Below, piece after piece: positions 17,281-27,342 of a stretch of 64,000 nucleotides of DNA; positions within the stretch are counted from its first letter, which is position 1, and each line of letters begins with the position of its first letter. Origin of the DNA: Streptosporangium brasiliense. Lineage in GTDB: Bacteria; Actinomycetota; Actinomycetes; Streptosporangiales; Streptosporangiaceae. A model generated the notes under the pieces. That model did no database searches and was not told where the DNA came from. It saw only the letters and a program-made list of their open reading frames with translations. Location: positions 2,294,001 to 2,358,000 of the forward strand of contig NZ_JAUSRB010000002.1 of NCBI RefSeq assembly GCF_030811595.1. Direction: 5' to 3'. Position numbers and translations under genes: made by a program.

Positions 17281-18318
17281 GTGAAGAAGACGTCAACGTC
17301 GGTGCTGCCCGCCGAGGGAGCCCTGGGTGACGAACCCCTGCTCTCCGTCGACGACCTGCACGTGGAGTTCGTCACCAGACAGGGCGTCGTCAAGGCGGTC
17401 AACGGGGTCAGCTACTCGCTGAACCCCGGCGAGACGCTCGCCGTGCTCGGCGAGTCGGGCTCCGGCAAGTCGGTGACCGCCCAGGCGATCATGGGCATCC
17501 TCGACATGCCGCCGGCCCGCATCCCCCGGGGCGAGATCCGCTTCCGGGGCACGGACCTGCTGAAGCTGACCGAGGAGGGCCGCTCCCAGGTCCGCGGCCA
17601 GCGGATCTCGATGATCTTCCAGGACGCGCTCTCCGCGCTGAACCCGGTCTTCACCGTGGGCTCGCAGATCGGGGAGATGTTCCGGGTGCACCGGGGCACC
17701 TCCCGGCGTGACGCCGAGAAGAAGGCCGTCGAGCTGATGGACCGGGTCCGCATCCCCGGCGCCAGGCAGCGGGTGCACGACTACCCGCACCAGTTCTCCG
17801 GCGGCATGCGCCAGCGCATCATGATCGCGATGTCGATCGCGCTCGACCCGGAGGTGCTGATCGCCGACGAGCCCACCACGGCGCTCGACGTGACGGTGCA
17901 GGCCCAGATCATGGAGCTCCTGGCCGAGCTGCAGCGCGAGAGCAACATGGGCCTGATCCTGATCACCCACGATCTCGGCGTGGTGGCCGACGTGGCCGAC
18001 AAGATCGCGGTCATGTACGGCGGGCGGATCGTGGAGAACGCCCCCGTGCACGACATCTACCGGGCCCCCGCCCACCCGTACACCAAGGGTCTGCTGGACT
18101 CGATCCCCCGGGTCGACCAGAAGGGCCAGGAGCTGTACGCCATCAAGGGCATGCCGCCGAACCTGCTCGCGATGCCCTCGGGCTGTGCTTTCCACCCCCG
18201 GTGCCCCTACCGTCAGGACAACTGCGTCACCGACGCGCCGCCTCTCCACGAGATCGGCTCGACACGCAGCAGCGCCTGTCACTACTGGAGGGAGGTCCTC
18301 GATGGCAGCCACGGGTGA
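17281..18318 (+). CDS. Oligopeptide ABC transporter ATPase, DppD/OppD type
   Basis: 345 residues, GTG start 9 nt after the previous stop. [16 protein letters not shown] is Walker [15 protein letters not shown] the signature and [13 protein letters not shown]alker B. The C-terminal oligopeptide-binding-protein extension has [14 protein letters not shown], the Cys cluster that in related ATPases holds an iron-sulfur cluster. It hydrolyses ATP to drive peptide uptake together with the next gene product. Confidence 0.96.
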   Translation: MKKTSTSVLPAEGALGDEPLLSVDDLHVEFVTRQGVVKAVNGVSYSLNPGETLAVLGESGSGKSVTAQAIMGILDMPPARIPRGEIRFRGTDLLKLTEEGRSQVRGQRISMIFQDALSALNPVFTVGSQIGEMFRVHRGTSRRDAEKKAVELMDRVRIPGARQRVHDYPHQFSGGMRQRIMIAMSIALDPEVLIADEPTTALDVTVQAQIMELLAELQRESNMGLILITHDLGVVADVADKIAVMYGGRIVENAPVHDIYRAPAHPYTKGLLDSIPRVDQKGQELYAIKGMPPNLLAMPSGCAFHPRCPYRQDNCVTDAPPLHEIGSTRSSACHYWREVLDGSHG

Positions 18319-19315
18319 GCCGATCCTTGAGGTCCGCGACCTGGTCAAGCACTTCCCGCTGAACCAGGGCATCGTCATGAAGAAGCAGATCGGTGCGATC
18401 AAGGCCGTGGACGGGGTCTCCTTCGACCTGCGGCGCGGTGAGACGCTCGGCATCGTCGGCGAGTCCGGCTGCGGCAAGTCGACGCTGGCCAAGCTCCTGA
18501 TGGCGCTGGAGCGGCCGACCTCCGGCTCGGTGAGGATCAACGGCCGGGAGATCGCCCAGGCCAGGGGCGGCGAGCTCAAGCGGGTCCGCCGCAACATCCA
18601 GATGGTCATGCAGGACCCCTACACGTCGCTGAACCCCCGGATGACCGTGGGCGACATCATCGGCGAGCCGTACGAGATCCACCAGGACGTCGTCCCCAAG
18701 GGGGACCGCCGCCGCAAGGTGCAGGAGCTGCTGGAGGTCGTGGGCCTCAACCCCGACCACGTCAACCGCTACCCGCACCAGTTCTCCGGCGGCCAGCGCC
18801 AGCGCATCGGCATCGCCCGGGGGCTGGCGCTCCAGCCGGAGATCATCGTCTGCGACGAGCCGGTGTCGGCGCTCGACGTGTCGATCCAGGCGCAGGTCAT
18901 CAACCTGCTGGAGCGGCTGCAGAACGAGTTCGACCTCGCCTACATCTTCATCGCCCACGACCTGTCGGTGGTCCGTCACATCTCCGACCGGGTCGGTGTG
19001 ATGTATCTGGGCAAGATGGTCGAGCTCGGCAAGGACACCGAGATCTACGATCGCCCCGCCCACCCCTACACCCAGGCGCTGCTGTCGGCGGTGCCGCTGC
19101 CCGACCCGGAGGGGCGCGAGCGGCGCGAGCGGATCATCCTCCAGGGCGACCCGCCGTCCCCGGCCAACCCGCCGTCGGGGTGCCGCTTCCGCACCAGGTG
19201 CTGGAAGGCGCAGGACATCTGCGCCGAACAGGAGCCGCTGCTGCAGATCCGGCCGGGCACCGCGCACGCCAGCGCCTGCCACTTCGCCGAGACCCACGAC
19301 GTGGTGCACGTCTAG
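18302..19315 (+). CDS. Oligopeptide ABC transporter ATPase, DppF/OppF type
   Basis: 337 residues from the ATG at 18302 ([14 protein letters not shown]), with GGGAGG upstream and a 17-nt overlap with the preceding gene. [20 protein letters not shown] is Walker [19 protein letters not shown] the signature and [11 protein letters not shown]alker B. The C-terminal [15 protein letters not shown] cluster is typical of DppF/OppF. It is the last gene of the operon and is followed by a strong hairpin. Confidence 0.96.
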   Translation: MAATGEPILEVRDLVKHFPLNQGIVMKKQIGAIKAVDGVSFDLRRGETLGIVGESGCGKSTLAKLLMALERPTSGSVRINGREIAQARGGELKRVRRNIQMVMQDPYTSLNPRMTVGDIIGEPYEIHQDVVPKGDRRRKVQELLEVVGLNPDHVNRYPHQFSGGQRQRIGIARGLALQPEIIVCDEPVSALDVSIQAQVINLLERLQNEFDLAYIFIAHDLSVVRHISDRVGVMYLGKMVELGKDTEIYDRPAHPYTQALLSAVPLPDPEGRERRERIILQGDPPSPANPPSGCRFRTRCWKAQDICAEQEPLLQIRPGTAHASACHFAETHDVVHV

Positions 19316-19380
19316 GGGCCATGTGCGCGAGCGTGGCGCGCGCCGGAGGGCACGGCGGGGCCCGCGGGATCCCGGAGAAC

Positions 19381-19427
19381 GGAGAGGGCGACGCCCCCAC
19401 ATCGAGATGTGGGGACGCCGCCCTCTC
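19381..19427 (+). terminator. Terminator of the peptide-transport operon
   Basis: A 47-nt hairpin with a stem of about 22 bp and a few mismatches (GGAGAGGGCG...CGCCCTCTCC outside, CCCCACATC/GATGTGGGG inside), 65 nt after the operon. The next gene is convergent and ends at 19472, so both may use it. Confidence 0.85.
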
Positions 19428-19471
19428 CGCTTGTTACCGCTTGCCGTTACCGGTTACCGGTCCGCTCGCCA

Positions 19472-19897
19472 CTATCGGCCGAGGACGCTGACACCGACGC
19501 CGCCGATGCCGACGAGGCCGCCGATGCCGACGCCGTGGCCGACGCCGCTGCCCTGGCTGATCACGGTGCCGCCGCGGTTGTAGCCGTAGCCGCCGCGGCC
19601 GTAGCCGTAGCCGCCGCCGTAGCCGTAGCCGCCGCCGTAGACGACGCCGCCGCCGTAGCCGTAGCCGCAGACCGAGCCGCCGTAGACCACGCCGCCGCCG
19701 CAACCGGAGGACACGCTGGTCGGGATGACGGTGTTGCCGTAGGTGACGGTGCCCGTCGGGACGAAGACCGGGGCCCCCGCGATGACGGTGTCGTTGCAGC
19801 AGTTCGCGGCCTTGGAGGTGGAGGCGGACGCGACGGCGGCCGGCGCGAGGACGGCGACGCCGACGCAGGCCGTGGTGATGAGAAGACGACGAATCAT
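19472..19897 (-). CDS. Gly/Tyr-rich secreted small protein
   Basis: 141 residues from the ATG at 19897, with GGGGGAG upstream. A signal peptide ends near ASA-ST (about 26). Cys33-Cys34 and Cys66/Cys77 flank a Val/Thr-rich segment (VTYGNTVIPTSV). Residues 68-109 are dominated by GYGYGGG/VVYGGG units, and the tail repeats GxGxGGxVGIGGVGV. No enzyme motif is seen. The composition resembles self-assembling surface proteins, but it is not a chaplin or rodlin by motif. Function is unknown; a cell-surface structural or adhesive role is inference. A longer frame upstream lacks a usable start signal. Confidence 0.75.
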   Translation of the reverse strand: MIRRLLITTACVGVAVLAPAAVASASTSKAANCCNDTVIAGAPVFVPTGTVTYGNTVIPTSVSSGCGGGVVYGGSVCGYGYGGGVVYGGGYGYGGGYGYGRGGYGYNRGGTVISQGSGVGHGVGIGGLVGIGGVGVSVLGR

Positions 19898-20027
19898 GAT
19901 TTTTTTCTCCCCCGACAACTCGGGCGGCGCATCGGTGATGCGCACCGCAACCGAGTGACTACGTGTTGTCGCGATGAGTATTCCGGGTTGCGGGGAAGGC
20001 GTCCAACACCTTGATGCTTCGGTTCCG

Positions 20028-21212
20028 TCAAGTAGTGGCGATGATGGCGGAGCCGTGGCCGAACAAGCCCTGGTTGGCGGCAAGGCCGACCCTTGCCCCG
20101 GTAATCTGGCGCGATCCGGCCCTCCCGCGGAGCTGCCAGGTGAGCTCGCAGACCTGCGCGATGGCCTGGGCCGGGACGGCCTCGCCGAAGGAGGCGAGCC
20201 CGCCGGAGGGGTTGACCGGGATCCGGCCGCCGAGTGAGGTGTCCCCGGCGCGCAGCAGCTTGCCGGCCTCGCCGGGCGGACAGAGACCGATCTCCTCGAC
20301 CCAGTCGAGCTCCAGCGCGGTCGACAGGTCGTAGACCTCGGCGAAGGACAGGTCGCCGGGGCCCAGGCCGGCCTCCTCGTAGGCGGCGTGGGCGATGGAG
20401 GCGCGGAAGGTCCGCTCGGGGGGCGGCACCGCGGCGGTGGAGTCGGTGGCGAAGTCCGGCAGTCCGAGCACGGTGTCGGGGAAGGACGGCGTCACGGTGG
20501 AGACGGCCGCGAGCCGTACGGGGCCGCGCGCGCCGTGGCGGCGGGCGAAGTCCTCCGAGGCCAGCACCAGCGCGGCGGCGCCGTCGGAGGTGGCGCAGAT
20601 GTCCATCAGCCGCAGCGGATCGGCCACCATGGGAGAGTCCAGCACCTGTCCGGCTGTGACGGTTCTGCGGTAGCGGGCGTTGTCGTTCAGGGAGCCGGCG
20701 AGGGCGTTCTTGACCTTGACGGCGGCGAAGTCCTCGGCGGTGTCGCCGTACAGGGCCATCCGCCTGCGCGCGTAGAGCGCGAAGTACGCCGGGTTGGTGG
20801 CACCGAGCAGCCGGAACCGGAGCCAGTCGGGATCGTCCGGGCGGTCGCCGCCCACCGGCTTGAAGAACCCCTTGGGCGTGGAGTCGGCGCCGACGACCAT
20901 CGCCACGTCGCAGAGCCCGGCGAGGATCCGGGTGCGGGCGATGTCGAGGGCCTGGGCGCCCGAGGCGCACGCCGCGTAGCAGGACGCGATCCGCGCGCCG
21001 CTCCACCCCATCGCCTGGGCGAACGTCGCGCCGGCGACGAATCCCGGATAGCCGTTCCTGATCGTGCCGGCGCCCACCACGTACTGGACGTCGGTCCAGG
21101 CCAGGTCCGCGTCGCGCAGGGCGGCCCGGGCGGCGGCCACGCCGTACTCGGTGAAGGGCCGTCCCCACTTCCCCCAGGGGTGCATCCCGGCACCCAGGAC
21201 GACGGCGCTCAC
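20028..21212 (-). CDS. Thiolase-like lipid-transfer protein (Ltp2-type aldolase candidate)
   Basis: 394 residues from a GTG at 21212 that overlaps the upstream stop as GTGA; an upstream ATG at 21230 is possible. It has a thiolase fold with YAACASGAQALD and DGAAALVLAS. The last third reads NPSGGLASFGEAVPAQAI, without the usual GHP histidine. The C-terminal catalytic Cys loop is replaced by LAANQGLFGHGSA. Loss of these residues is known from Ltp2/SCP-x-like proteins that cleave steroid side chains by a retro-aldol step with a DUF35 partner. The DUF35 gene immediately upstream supports that. The exact substrate is inferred. Confidence 0.82.
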   Translation of the reverse strand: MSAVVLGAGMHPWGKWGRPFTEYGVAAARAALRDADLAWTDVQYVVGAGTIRNGYPGFVAGATFAQAMGWSGARIASCYAACASGAQALDIARTRILAGLCDVAMVVGADSTPKGFFKPVGGDRPDDPDWLRFRLLGATNPAYFALYARRRMALYGDTAEDFAAVKVKNALAGSLNDNARYRRTVTAGQVLDSPMVADPLRLMDICATSDGAAALVLASEDFARRHGARGPVRLAAVSTVTPSFPDTVLGLPDFATDSTAAVPPPERTFRASIAHAAYEEAGLGPGDLSFAEVYDLSTALELDWVEEIGLCPPGEAGKLLRAGDTSLGGRIPVNPSGGLASFGEAVPAQAIAQVCELTWQLRGRAGSRQITGARVGLAANQGLFGHGSAIIATT

Positions 21213-21613
21213 GGCCTGCCCCACATCCACACCGGCGGGCCGTCGGCGAGCGGGCCCCAGGTCAGCTCCAGCTCCATGCCGACGTGCAGTTCCTCCACGG
21301 TCAGGTCCTTGACCTGGCCGAGCACGACGATCCCCTCCTCGGCCAGCTCCACCGCCGCCAGCGTCACCGGCGTGTACGGCTCGGCCGCCACGAACGGCGT
21401 GGGGGGCGGGTAGCAGGCGTTGGTGTAGGACCAGACGGTGCCCCGGCGCGAGAGCCGCGTCTCGGCCAGGTTCTCGCCCGCGCAGCGCGGGTTGGGGCAG
21501 AACCCCGTCCGGGGCGGGAAGCAGACGGTCCGGCAGTCGGCGCAGCGGGTGCCGAGCAGATGCGCGGTGCCGCCGTCCACGGTGAACCAGCCGTCGATCA
21601 CGGGTGCGTCCAT
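21209..21613 (-). CDS. DUF35/OB-fold zinc-ribbon partner protein
   Basis: 134 residues. The rubredoxin-like zinc ribbon has Cys24, Cys27 and a second pair in CPNPRC (GTRCADC...FCPNPRCAGE). The DUF35 OB-fold domain follows (about 55-130: GTVWSYTNACYPPPTPF, ITL-like strands, LELTWGPLADG). In steroid and lipid catabolism such proteins bind acyl-CoA and form a complex with thiolase-like Ltp enzymes. It overlaps the thiolase gene by 4 nt (GTGA), so coupled translation is expected. There is no SD; the transcript is probably leaderless. Confidence 0.88.
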   Translation of the reverse strand: MDAPVIDGWFTVDGGTAHLLGTRCADCRTVCFPPRTGFCPNPRCAGENLAETRLSRRGTVWSYTNACYPPPTPFVAAEPYTPVTLAAVELAEEGIVVLGQVKDLTVEELHVGMELELTWGPLADGPPVWMWGRP

Positions 21614-21619
21614 AACAGG

Positions 21620-21637
21620 ATATTACACAAGCGCTTG
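21620..21637 (-). promoter_or_regulatory. Leaderless promoter with KstR2-like operator
   Basis: TAATAT (minus strand, 21620-21625) ends 7 nt before the ATG. The palindrome CAAGCGCTTG (21628-21637) fits the core CAAG-N2-CTTG of the KstR2 motif AnCAAGnnCTTGnT, with one outer base off. It lies between -35 and -10, where a TetR-type repressor would block RNA polymerase. Confidence 0.5.
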
Positions 21638-21690
21638 CTAGGTAACATCCCCAAGGGGGGACGGGTGCCGTGCTTCAGGGGCGCCGTGTT

Positions 21691-22494
21691 TCAGGGGGCG
21701 GGTGACAGCCGTACGTGGGCGCCCGGGGGGAGGCCCAGCCGCTGGGAGGCGTCACCGGAGTTGACCGCCAGCGCGACCAGCCCCGCCGAGTCGGCGAAGG
21801 CGACCAGCTCTCCGGGGGCCACCGCGGCGTACGTCTCCCGGAACGGCACCGAGATCCGCCTGCGGCCCAGCCAGACCGCCAGCGTGTCGCCCGGCCGCAC
21901 TCCCAGCGTCGCCAGGTCGCGCGCGCCGACCGACAGCTGGGTGTTGCCGTAGCGGTCGACCGACAGCACCTCGCCCTCCACCACGCCCTCGCGCACCAGC
22001 GAGGTCGGTGCGGGCAGCGAGACCAGCCGCCCCAGGGAGATCTCCGGTCCCAGCTCGGCCAGGCTCCGCCCGACCGTCAGGTGCGCCGCCACGGGGGCGA
22101 AGACGTCACGCCCGTGGAAGGTCGGCGAGACCGGTTTCCTGAAGAGATCCTCGTTGGTCAGCTCGTATGCCGCCCTCGCGCCGCCACTGGCGTGGACCGC
22201 CCATGACAGCACGCCGTTGTCCGGGCCGAGGAACACGTGGCTGCCGGCCTCGACCGCCACGGCCCGGCGCGAGCCGCCGCCGGGATCCACCACGGCGATG
22301 TGCACGCCGGCGGGCAGATAGGGGATCGTCTGCGCCAGAATCGCCGCGGCCCGCCGTATGTCGCCGGACGGGACCAGATGGCACACGTCGATGATCCGCG
22401 ACTCCGGCGAGATGCCGACGATCACGCCGTGGCAGGCGGCGACGTAGCCGTCCTCCAGGCCGTAGTCGGTGAGAAGAGTGATGACAGAGGTCAC
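21691..22494 (-). CDS. SAM hydroxide adenosyltransferase (SAM hydrolase, DUF62)
   Basis: 267 residues from the GTG at 22494. MTSVITLLTDYGLEDGYVA carries the conserved Asp10 that binds the ribose. AVVDPGGGS, FLGPDNGVLSW and FHGRDVFAPVAAHL (His127, Arg129, Asp130) are diagnostic. The C-terminal barrel has GEVLSVDRYGNTQLS. The family hydrolyses SAM to adenosine and methionine; its fluorinase/chlorinase relatives use halide. The normal length and lack of the fluorinase insertion favour the hydrolase. The SD is poor, and the frame upstream of this GTG looks unlike the family. Confidence 0.88.
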   Translation of the reverse strand: MTSVITLLTDYGLEDGYVAACHGVIVGISPESRIIDVCHLVPSGDIRRAAAILAQTIPYLPAGVHIAVVDPGGGSRRAVAVEAGSHVFLGPDNGVLSWAVHASGGARAAYELTNEDLFRKPVSPTFHGRDVFAPVAAHLTVGRSLAELGPEISLGRLVSLPAPTSLVREGVVEGEVLSVDRYGNTQLSVGARDLATLGVRPGDTLAVWLGRRRISVPFRETYAAVAPGELVAFADSAGLVALAVNSGDASQRLGLPPGAHVRLSPAP

Positions 22495-22637
22495 ATCTGG
22501 TGACTGTACGTCTCCGCATCCGCTGTGAACAGCCGGAAATGCATGCGTCGTAAACAGCCCGAAATTCCCGACTATCCTGGCAGCGGGCCGTGCGCTCGCG
22601 GTGTGACCACCGCGTGCCCGACCGAGGAGGACAGCCA

Positions 22638-22940
22638 ATGGACACTGCGCCGATCCCCGGTGACAGTGCTGCCCAGGAGCCGGCCCCGCGGGCTCTCACC
22701 GACCGGGAGCGGGAGCTTCTCGCCTTCGAGCGCCAGTGGTGGCGCCACGCGGGGGCCAAGGAGCAGGCCATCCGTGAGACCTTCGACATCTCGGCCACCC
22801 GCTACTACCAGCTCCTCGGCGAGCTCATCGACAGGCCCGAGGCGCTCGCTCACGATCCGATCCTGGTCAAGCGCCTGCGCCGGCTCCGCGAGACCCGCCG
22901 GCGCGACCGCGCCGCCCGGCGGATGGGCTTGCGCCCCTGA
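22638..22940 (+). CDS. DUF3263 helix-turn-helix protein
   Basis: 100 residues from the ATG at 22638 with GAGGAGGA upstream. The DUF3263 domain (about 20-85) reads LTDRERELLAFERQWW, KEQAIRETFDISATRYYQLLGELIDRPEAL. It is an HTH-like fold restricted to actinobacteria, with a very basic tail (RRLRETRRRDRAARR). It is probably a small DNA-binding regulator; the target is unknown. In related genomes the gene often lies near otsA/otsB, and here otsB follows about 100 nt downstream. Confidence 0.85.
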   Translation: MDTAPIPGDSAAQEPAPRALTDRERELLAFERQWWRHAGAKEQAIRETFDISATRYYQLLGELIDRPEALAHDPILVKRLRRLRETRRRDRAARRMGLRP

Positions 22941-23041
22941 TCCGTGGGTACGGCCAGACAGACAAGCAGCCGGGCCGACCCCTGGAGGACGAGCCACATG
23001 AGCCGGGCAGGACGGCGGAGCCGACGAGGAGCCGAGCGAGC

Positions 23042-23815
23042 ATGACCGTGGACACTCCCGACGGACTGCGGGCGATCATCGACGACCCCGCGGGGGCGGT
23101 GATCGGGCTCGACTTCGACGGCACGCTCTCCCCGATCGTGTCCGACCCGGCGGCGGCCAGGATCCACCCGGACGGCCCCGCGACGCTGGCCAGGCTCGGT
23201 GGGCTGGTCGGCGCCGTGGCGGTCGTCACCGGCCGCCCGGCCGCCACGGCCGTCGAGTACGGCTCCCTGGCCGGGGTGCCGGGGCTGGTGGTGCTGGGCC
23301 ACTACGGCCTCGAACGCTGGGAGGCGGGCACGCTCACCGCGCCGCCTCCCCACCCCGGCCTGGCGCGGGTCCGGGCGGAGCTGCCCTCGCTGGTCTCGCG
23401 CTTCGATGGGGCCGTGATCGAGGACAAGGAGCGGGCGGTGGCCGTGCACACCCGGCGGACCGCCGGGCCGCAGGCCGTGCTCGACGCGCTGCGCGAGCCG
23501 GTCGCCAAGCTGGCGGCCGAGGCGGGGCTGACAGTGGAACCGGGCAAGTTCGTGCTGGAGCTGCGGCCGCCCGGGACGGACAAGGGGATGGCGCTGAGCG
23601 CCTTCCTGCGGGAGCGGGGGGCGCGCTCGGTGCTGTTCGCCGGCGACGACCTGGGAGACCTGGCGGCCTTCGCGGCCGTGCGGGCCTCAGGGCTGCCGGG
23701 GGTGACGGTGTTCAGCGGCTCGGCCGAGCTGGCCGTGGAGGCCGACATCGTGGTGGACGGGCCCGACGGGGTGATGGAACTGCTCGGCTCGATCTCCGAT
23801 GCCATTGAGAGTTAA
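23042..23815 (+). CDS. otsB: Trehalose-6-phosphate phosphatase
   Basis: 257 residues. HAD motif I is GLDFDGTLSP (Asp24 nucleophile, Asp26 acid), motif II is AVVTGRP and motif IV is GDDLGDLAAF (201-210). The TPP-specific GHYGLERWE and IEDKERAVAVH segments are present. It dephosphorylates trehalose-6-phosphate. Its partner synthase gene lies 2 kb away on the other strand, so the two are not co-transcribed. The RBS is GAGGAGCCGAGCGAGC before the ATG. Confidence 0.93.
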   Translation: MTVDTPDGLRAIIDDPAGAVIGLDFDGTLSPIVSDPAAARIHPDGPATLARLGGLVGAVAVVTGRPAATAVEYGSLAGVPGLVVLGHYGLERWEAGTLTAPPPHPGLARVRAELPSLVSRFDGAVIEDKERAVAVHTRRTAGPQAVLDALREPVAKLAAEAGLTVEPGKFVLELRPPGTDKGMALSAFLRERGARSVLFAGDDLGDLAAFAAVRASGLPGVTVFSGSAELAVEADIVVDGPDGVMELLGSISDAIES

Positions 23816-23850
23816 GTCATCGTCAAGTCGCGGCCGATAGCTTTCGCGGC

Positions 23851-24456
23851 ATGAGAAAGACCGTTTACGCCCTCGCCGCGCTGGCCGGCGCCGCCATGCT
23901 CGCCGTCCCGGCGGCCGCCTCCGCCTCGACCGCCTCCGCCTCGACCATGTCCGCCTCCGCGTCGGCCACGCAGACCCTGTCCTTCCGGGGGATGAGCCTG
24001 ACGATCCCCTCCGGCTGGCAGGTGTATCGCGACGGCGACCGGGTCAAGGTGATCACCGGGGCGTGCGGCAAGCCCTCCGCCGGCTATTTCACCCCGAAGT
24101 GCGACGCCTTCTGGATCTTCGGCCCGAAGGTTCTGAAGTACGGCCACGAGGGGTTCTCCGCCTACACGCCCGAGCAGCCCTTCTACCCCGCCAGCGACGT
24201 GCAGGCCTGCCCCTTCAACGGCAAGTACGGCCAGGTCCTCGGCAAGGCCACCGCCGTCGGCGTGCGCCAGGTCGGCCCCGGGCACAAGGCCGACTACCGC
24301 TCCTGGTTCGGCCGGTGCGTCAAGCACAGCAACGGCGAGCAGACCGCCACCTTCGACCAGCGCGAGTGGTATCTGCCCAAGTCCAAGATCCTCGTGGTGG
24401 ACGTCTGGAACACCCCCGGCCTGGCGGACACGCTGAGGCGCGCTAGCTGGAGCTGA
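23851..24456 (+). CDS. Secreted protein of unknown function
   Basis: 201 residues. MRKTVYALAALAGAAMLAVP is a signal peptide with cleavage near ASA (about 26). An S/T/A-rich linker follows (STASASTMSASASA). The mature domain (about 42-195) begins LSFRGMSLTIPSGWQVYRDG and has four Cys (in GACGKPS, PKCDAF, QACPFN and GRCVKH), probably two disulfides. I do not recognise the family. The stop overlaps the convergent MFS gene's 3' end by 14 nt. It starts 35 nt after otsB and might be read with it. Confidence 0.78.
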   Translation: MRKTVYALAALAGAAMLAVPAAASASTASASTMSASASATQTLSFRGMSLTIPSGWQVYRDGDRVKVITGACGKPSAGYFTPKCDAFWIFGPKVLKYGHEGFSAYTPEQPFYPASDVQACPFNGKYGQVLGKATAVGVRQVGPGHKADYRSWFGRCVKHSNGEQTATFDQREWYLPKSKILVVDVWNTPGLADTLRRASWS

Positions 24457-25600
24457 CCAGGACCCCGCCGACGGCCAGCCCGACCAGGACGGGGACCATC
24501 ACGAACGCCCACCGGATGCCGAAGCCGTCGGCCAGCGCGCCGAGCAGGAGGGGGCCTATGCCGACCGCGAGGCCGGCGAGGATGGAGGCGATGGCCGTGG
24601 CCTGGTCCGGCCGTCCGCCGGAGGCGTCCAGCACGCGCGACAGGGCCAGCGGGAAGTGCAGCGAGACCCCCAGCCCGGACAGGGCCAGGCCCGTGTAGGA
24701 GAGCACGGGGTCGCGGCTCAGCCAGAACAGCGTCCAGCCGGTGGCGGTGAGCGCGAGGGCGCCGACGAGCAGGACCGGGGGCCGCACCCACAGGGCCAGC
24801 CGTGCTCCGGCGAAGCGGCCGGCCGCCAGGCCGGCGGTGAACGCGGTCAGCCCGGTCGCCGCCACCGCCGCCGACAGGCCGGTCCGGTCGGCGAAGAGCT
24901 TCGCCGCCCACAGGTTGAAGCAGAACTCCAGCGCGACGCAGCAGAACAGCACGGCCCCCGCGACGTGGAAGCGCCAGCCGAGGCGCGCCCCGCCCTCCGG
25001 ACCGGGGCGGACCTCGGCGCCGGCGCGCTCGGGGATCCAGACGCGGCCCATGGTCAGCGCGAGCAGCACGGTCAGGACCGGGGTCATCAGCAGCGCCGCC
25101 CGCCAGCCGAGCGCGGTCTGCGCGGCGGAGGCGACGACGAACGGCGCGGCGATGCCGACGCACACCCCGACGGCGTTGGCCTCGCTGATCGCCGCCGCGC
25201 CCGCCGGGCCGTGATGGTCGCTGAGTGCGGCCATGCCCGCGTAGAGGGTGATCGACGCCATCCCGCTGGCGATGCCGTACCCGAGAAGGGTGACCGGCAG
25301 CGCGGTGCCCGCCACCACCAGCAGCACGCCGGCGTTCATCCCGGCCAGGCCCGTCCAGGTGACGGCCCGGCGGCCGATCCTCCTGGTCAGCCAGGGCAGC
25401 GCGAGCCCGGTGAGGATGCTGCCGACCGCCATCGCGGTGCCGTGCAGCCCGGCGACCGCCTGCGACACCCCCTGGTCGATGCGGAGCATGGGGAGGGCGG
25501 CGCTGAGGCCGTACAGGTAGGTGGCGAAGACGCCGAGCTGCAGGTAGACGAGCCAGGTCGCGCGATCACGGGTCAGCTGGACGGGCGCGATCGTGGTCAA
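24443..25600 (-). CDS. MFS transporter
   Basis: 385 residues with about 12 hydrophobic segments. The first-loop motif appears as GLALPWLTRRIGRRAVT, and the second half repeats the pattern (GLAAGRFAGARLALWVRP). The protein is compact and lacks the long central loop of sugar porters, as in CynX/YfcJ-like efflux carriers. The substrate is unknown. Its 3' end overlaps the convergent secreted-protein gene. Confidence 0.85.
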   Translation of the reverse strand: MTTIAPVQLTRDRATWLVYLQLGVFATYLYGLSAALPMLRIDQGVSQAVAGLHGTAMAVGSILTGLALPWLTRRIGRRAVTWTGLAGMNAGVLLVVAGTALPVTLLGYGIASGMASITLYAGMAALSDHHGPAGAAAISEANAVGVCVGIAAPFVVASAAQTALGWRAALLMTPVLTVLLALTMGRVWIPERAGAEVRPGPEGGARLGWRFHVAGAVLFCCVALEFCFNLWAAKLFADRTGLSAAVAATGLTAFTAGLAAGRFAGARLALWVRPPVLLVGALALTATGWTLFWLSRDPVLSYTGLALSGLGVSLHFPLALSRVLDASGGRPDQATAIASILAGLAVGIGPLLLGALADGFGIRWAFVMVPVLVGLAVGGVLVSSS

Positions 25601-25729
25601 CTGGCTCCCCCGGGCAGGCGGCGGGTCGAGACTTCCATGGGGACTATCTCATGACGGGCCGGACATTCCGAGAGCTCGTCGTCGGCGCCGTTCTCCGGGG
25701 ACCCGTCCGCGGAGGCCCGCTTGAGGGCG

Positions 25730-25815
25730 CTCACCCGTGGAGTGCGGGGCTCACCCGCGAGGCTCACTCGCGGGGCGTGGGGCTCGCCCGGGGACCTCAC
25801 CTGCGGAGCGTGGGG
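25730..25815. repeat. 33-bp degenerate tandem repeat
   Basis: About 2.6 copies of a 33-bp unit (CTCACYCGYGGAGYGYGGGG plus a 13-bp CTCRCCCGSGGAS half) start at 25730, 25763 and 25796. It lies immediately 3' of otsA and between two minus-strand genes. It is not a gene in any frame I trust. Confidence 0.75.
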
Positions 25816-25816
25816 T

Positions 25817-27241
<1,425 letters not shown>

Positions 27242-27342
27242 CAGACCCCCTCGCCTAGGGACATGCTTGTCCCGAAGGTTAACCAAACATAACCCTCGAC
27301 CGTAGGATGTCGAGCGACTGTGACCGGTGATGGGGGCCCTTG

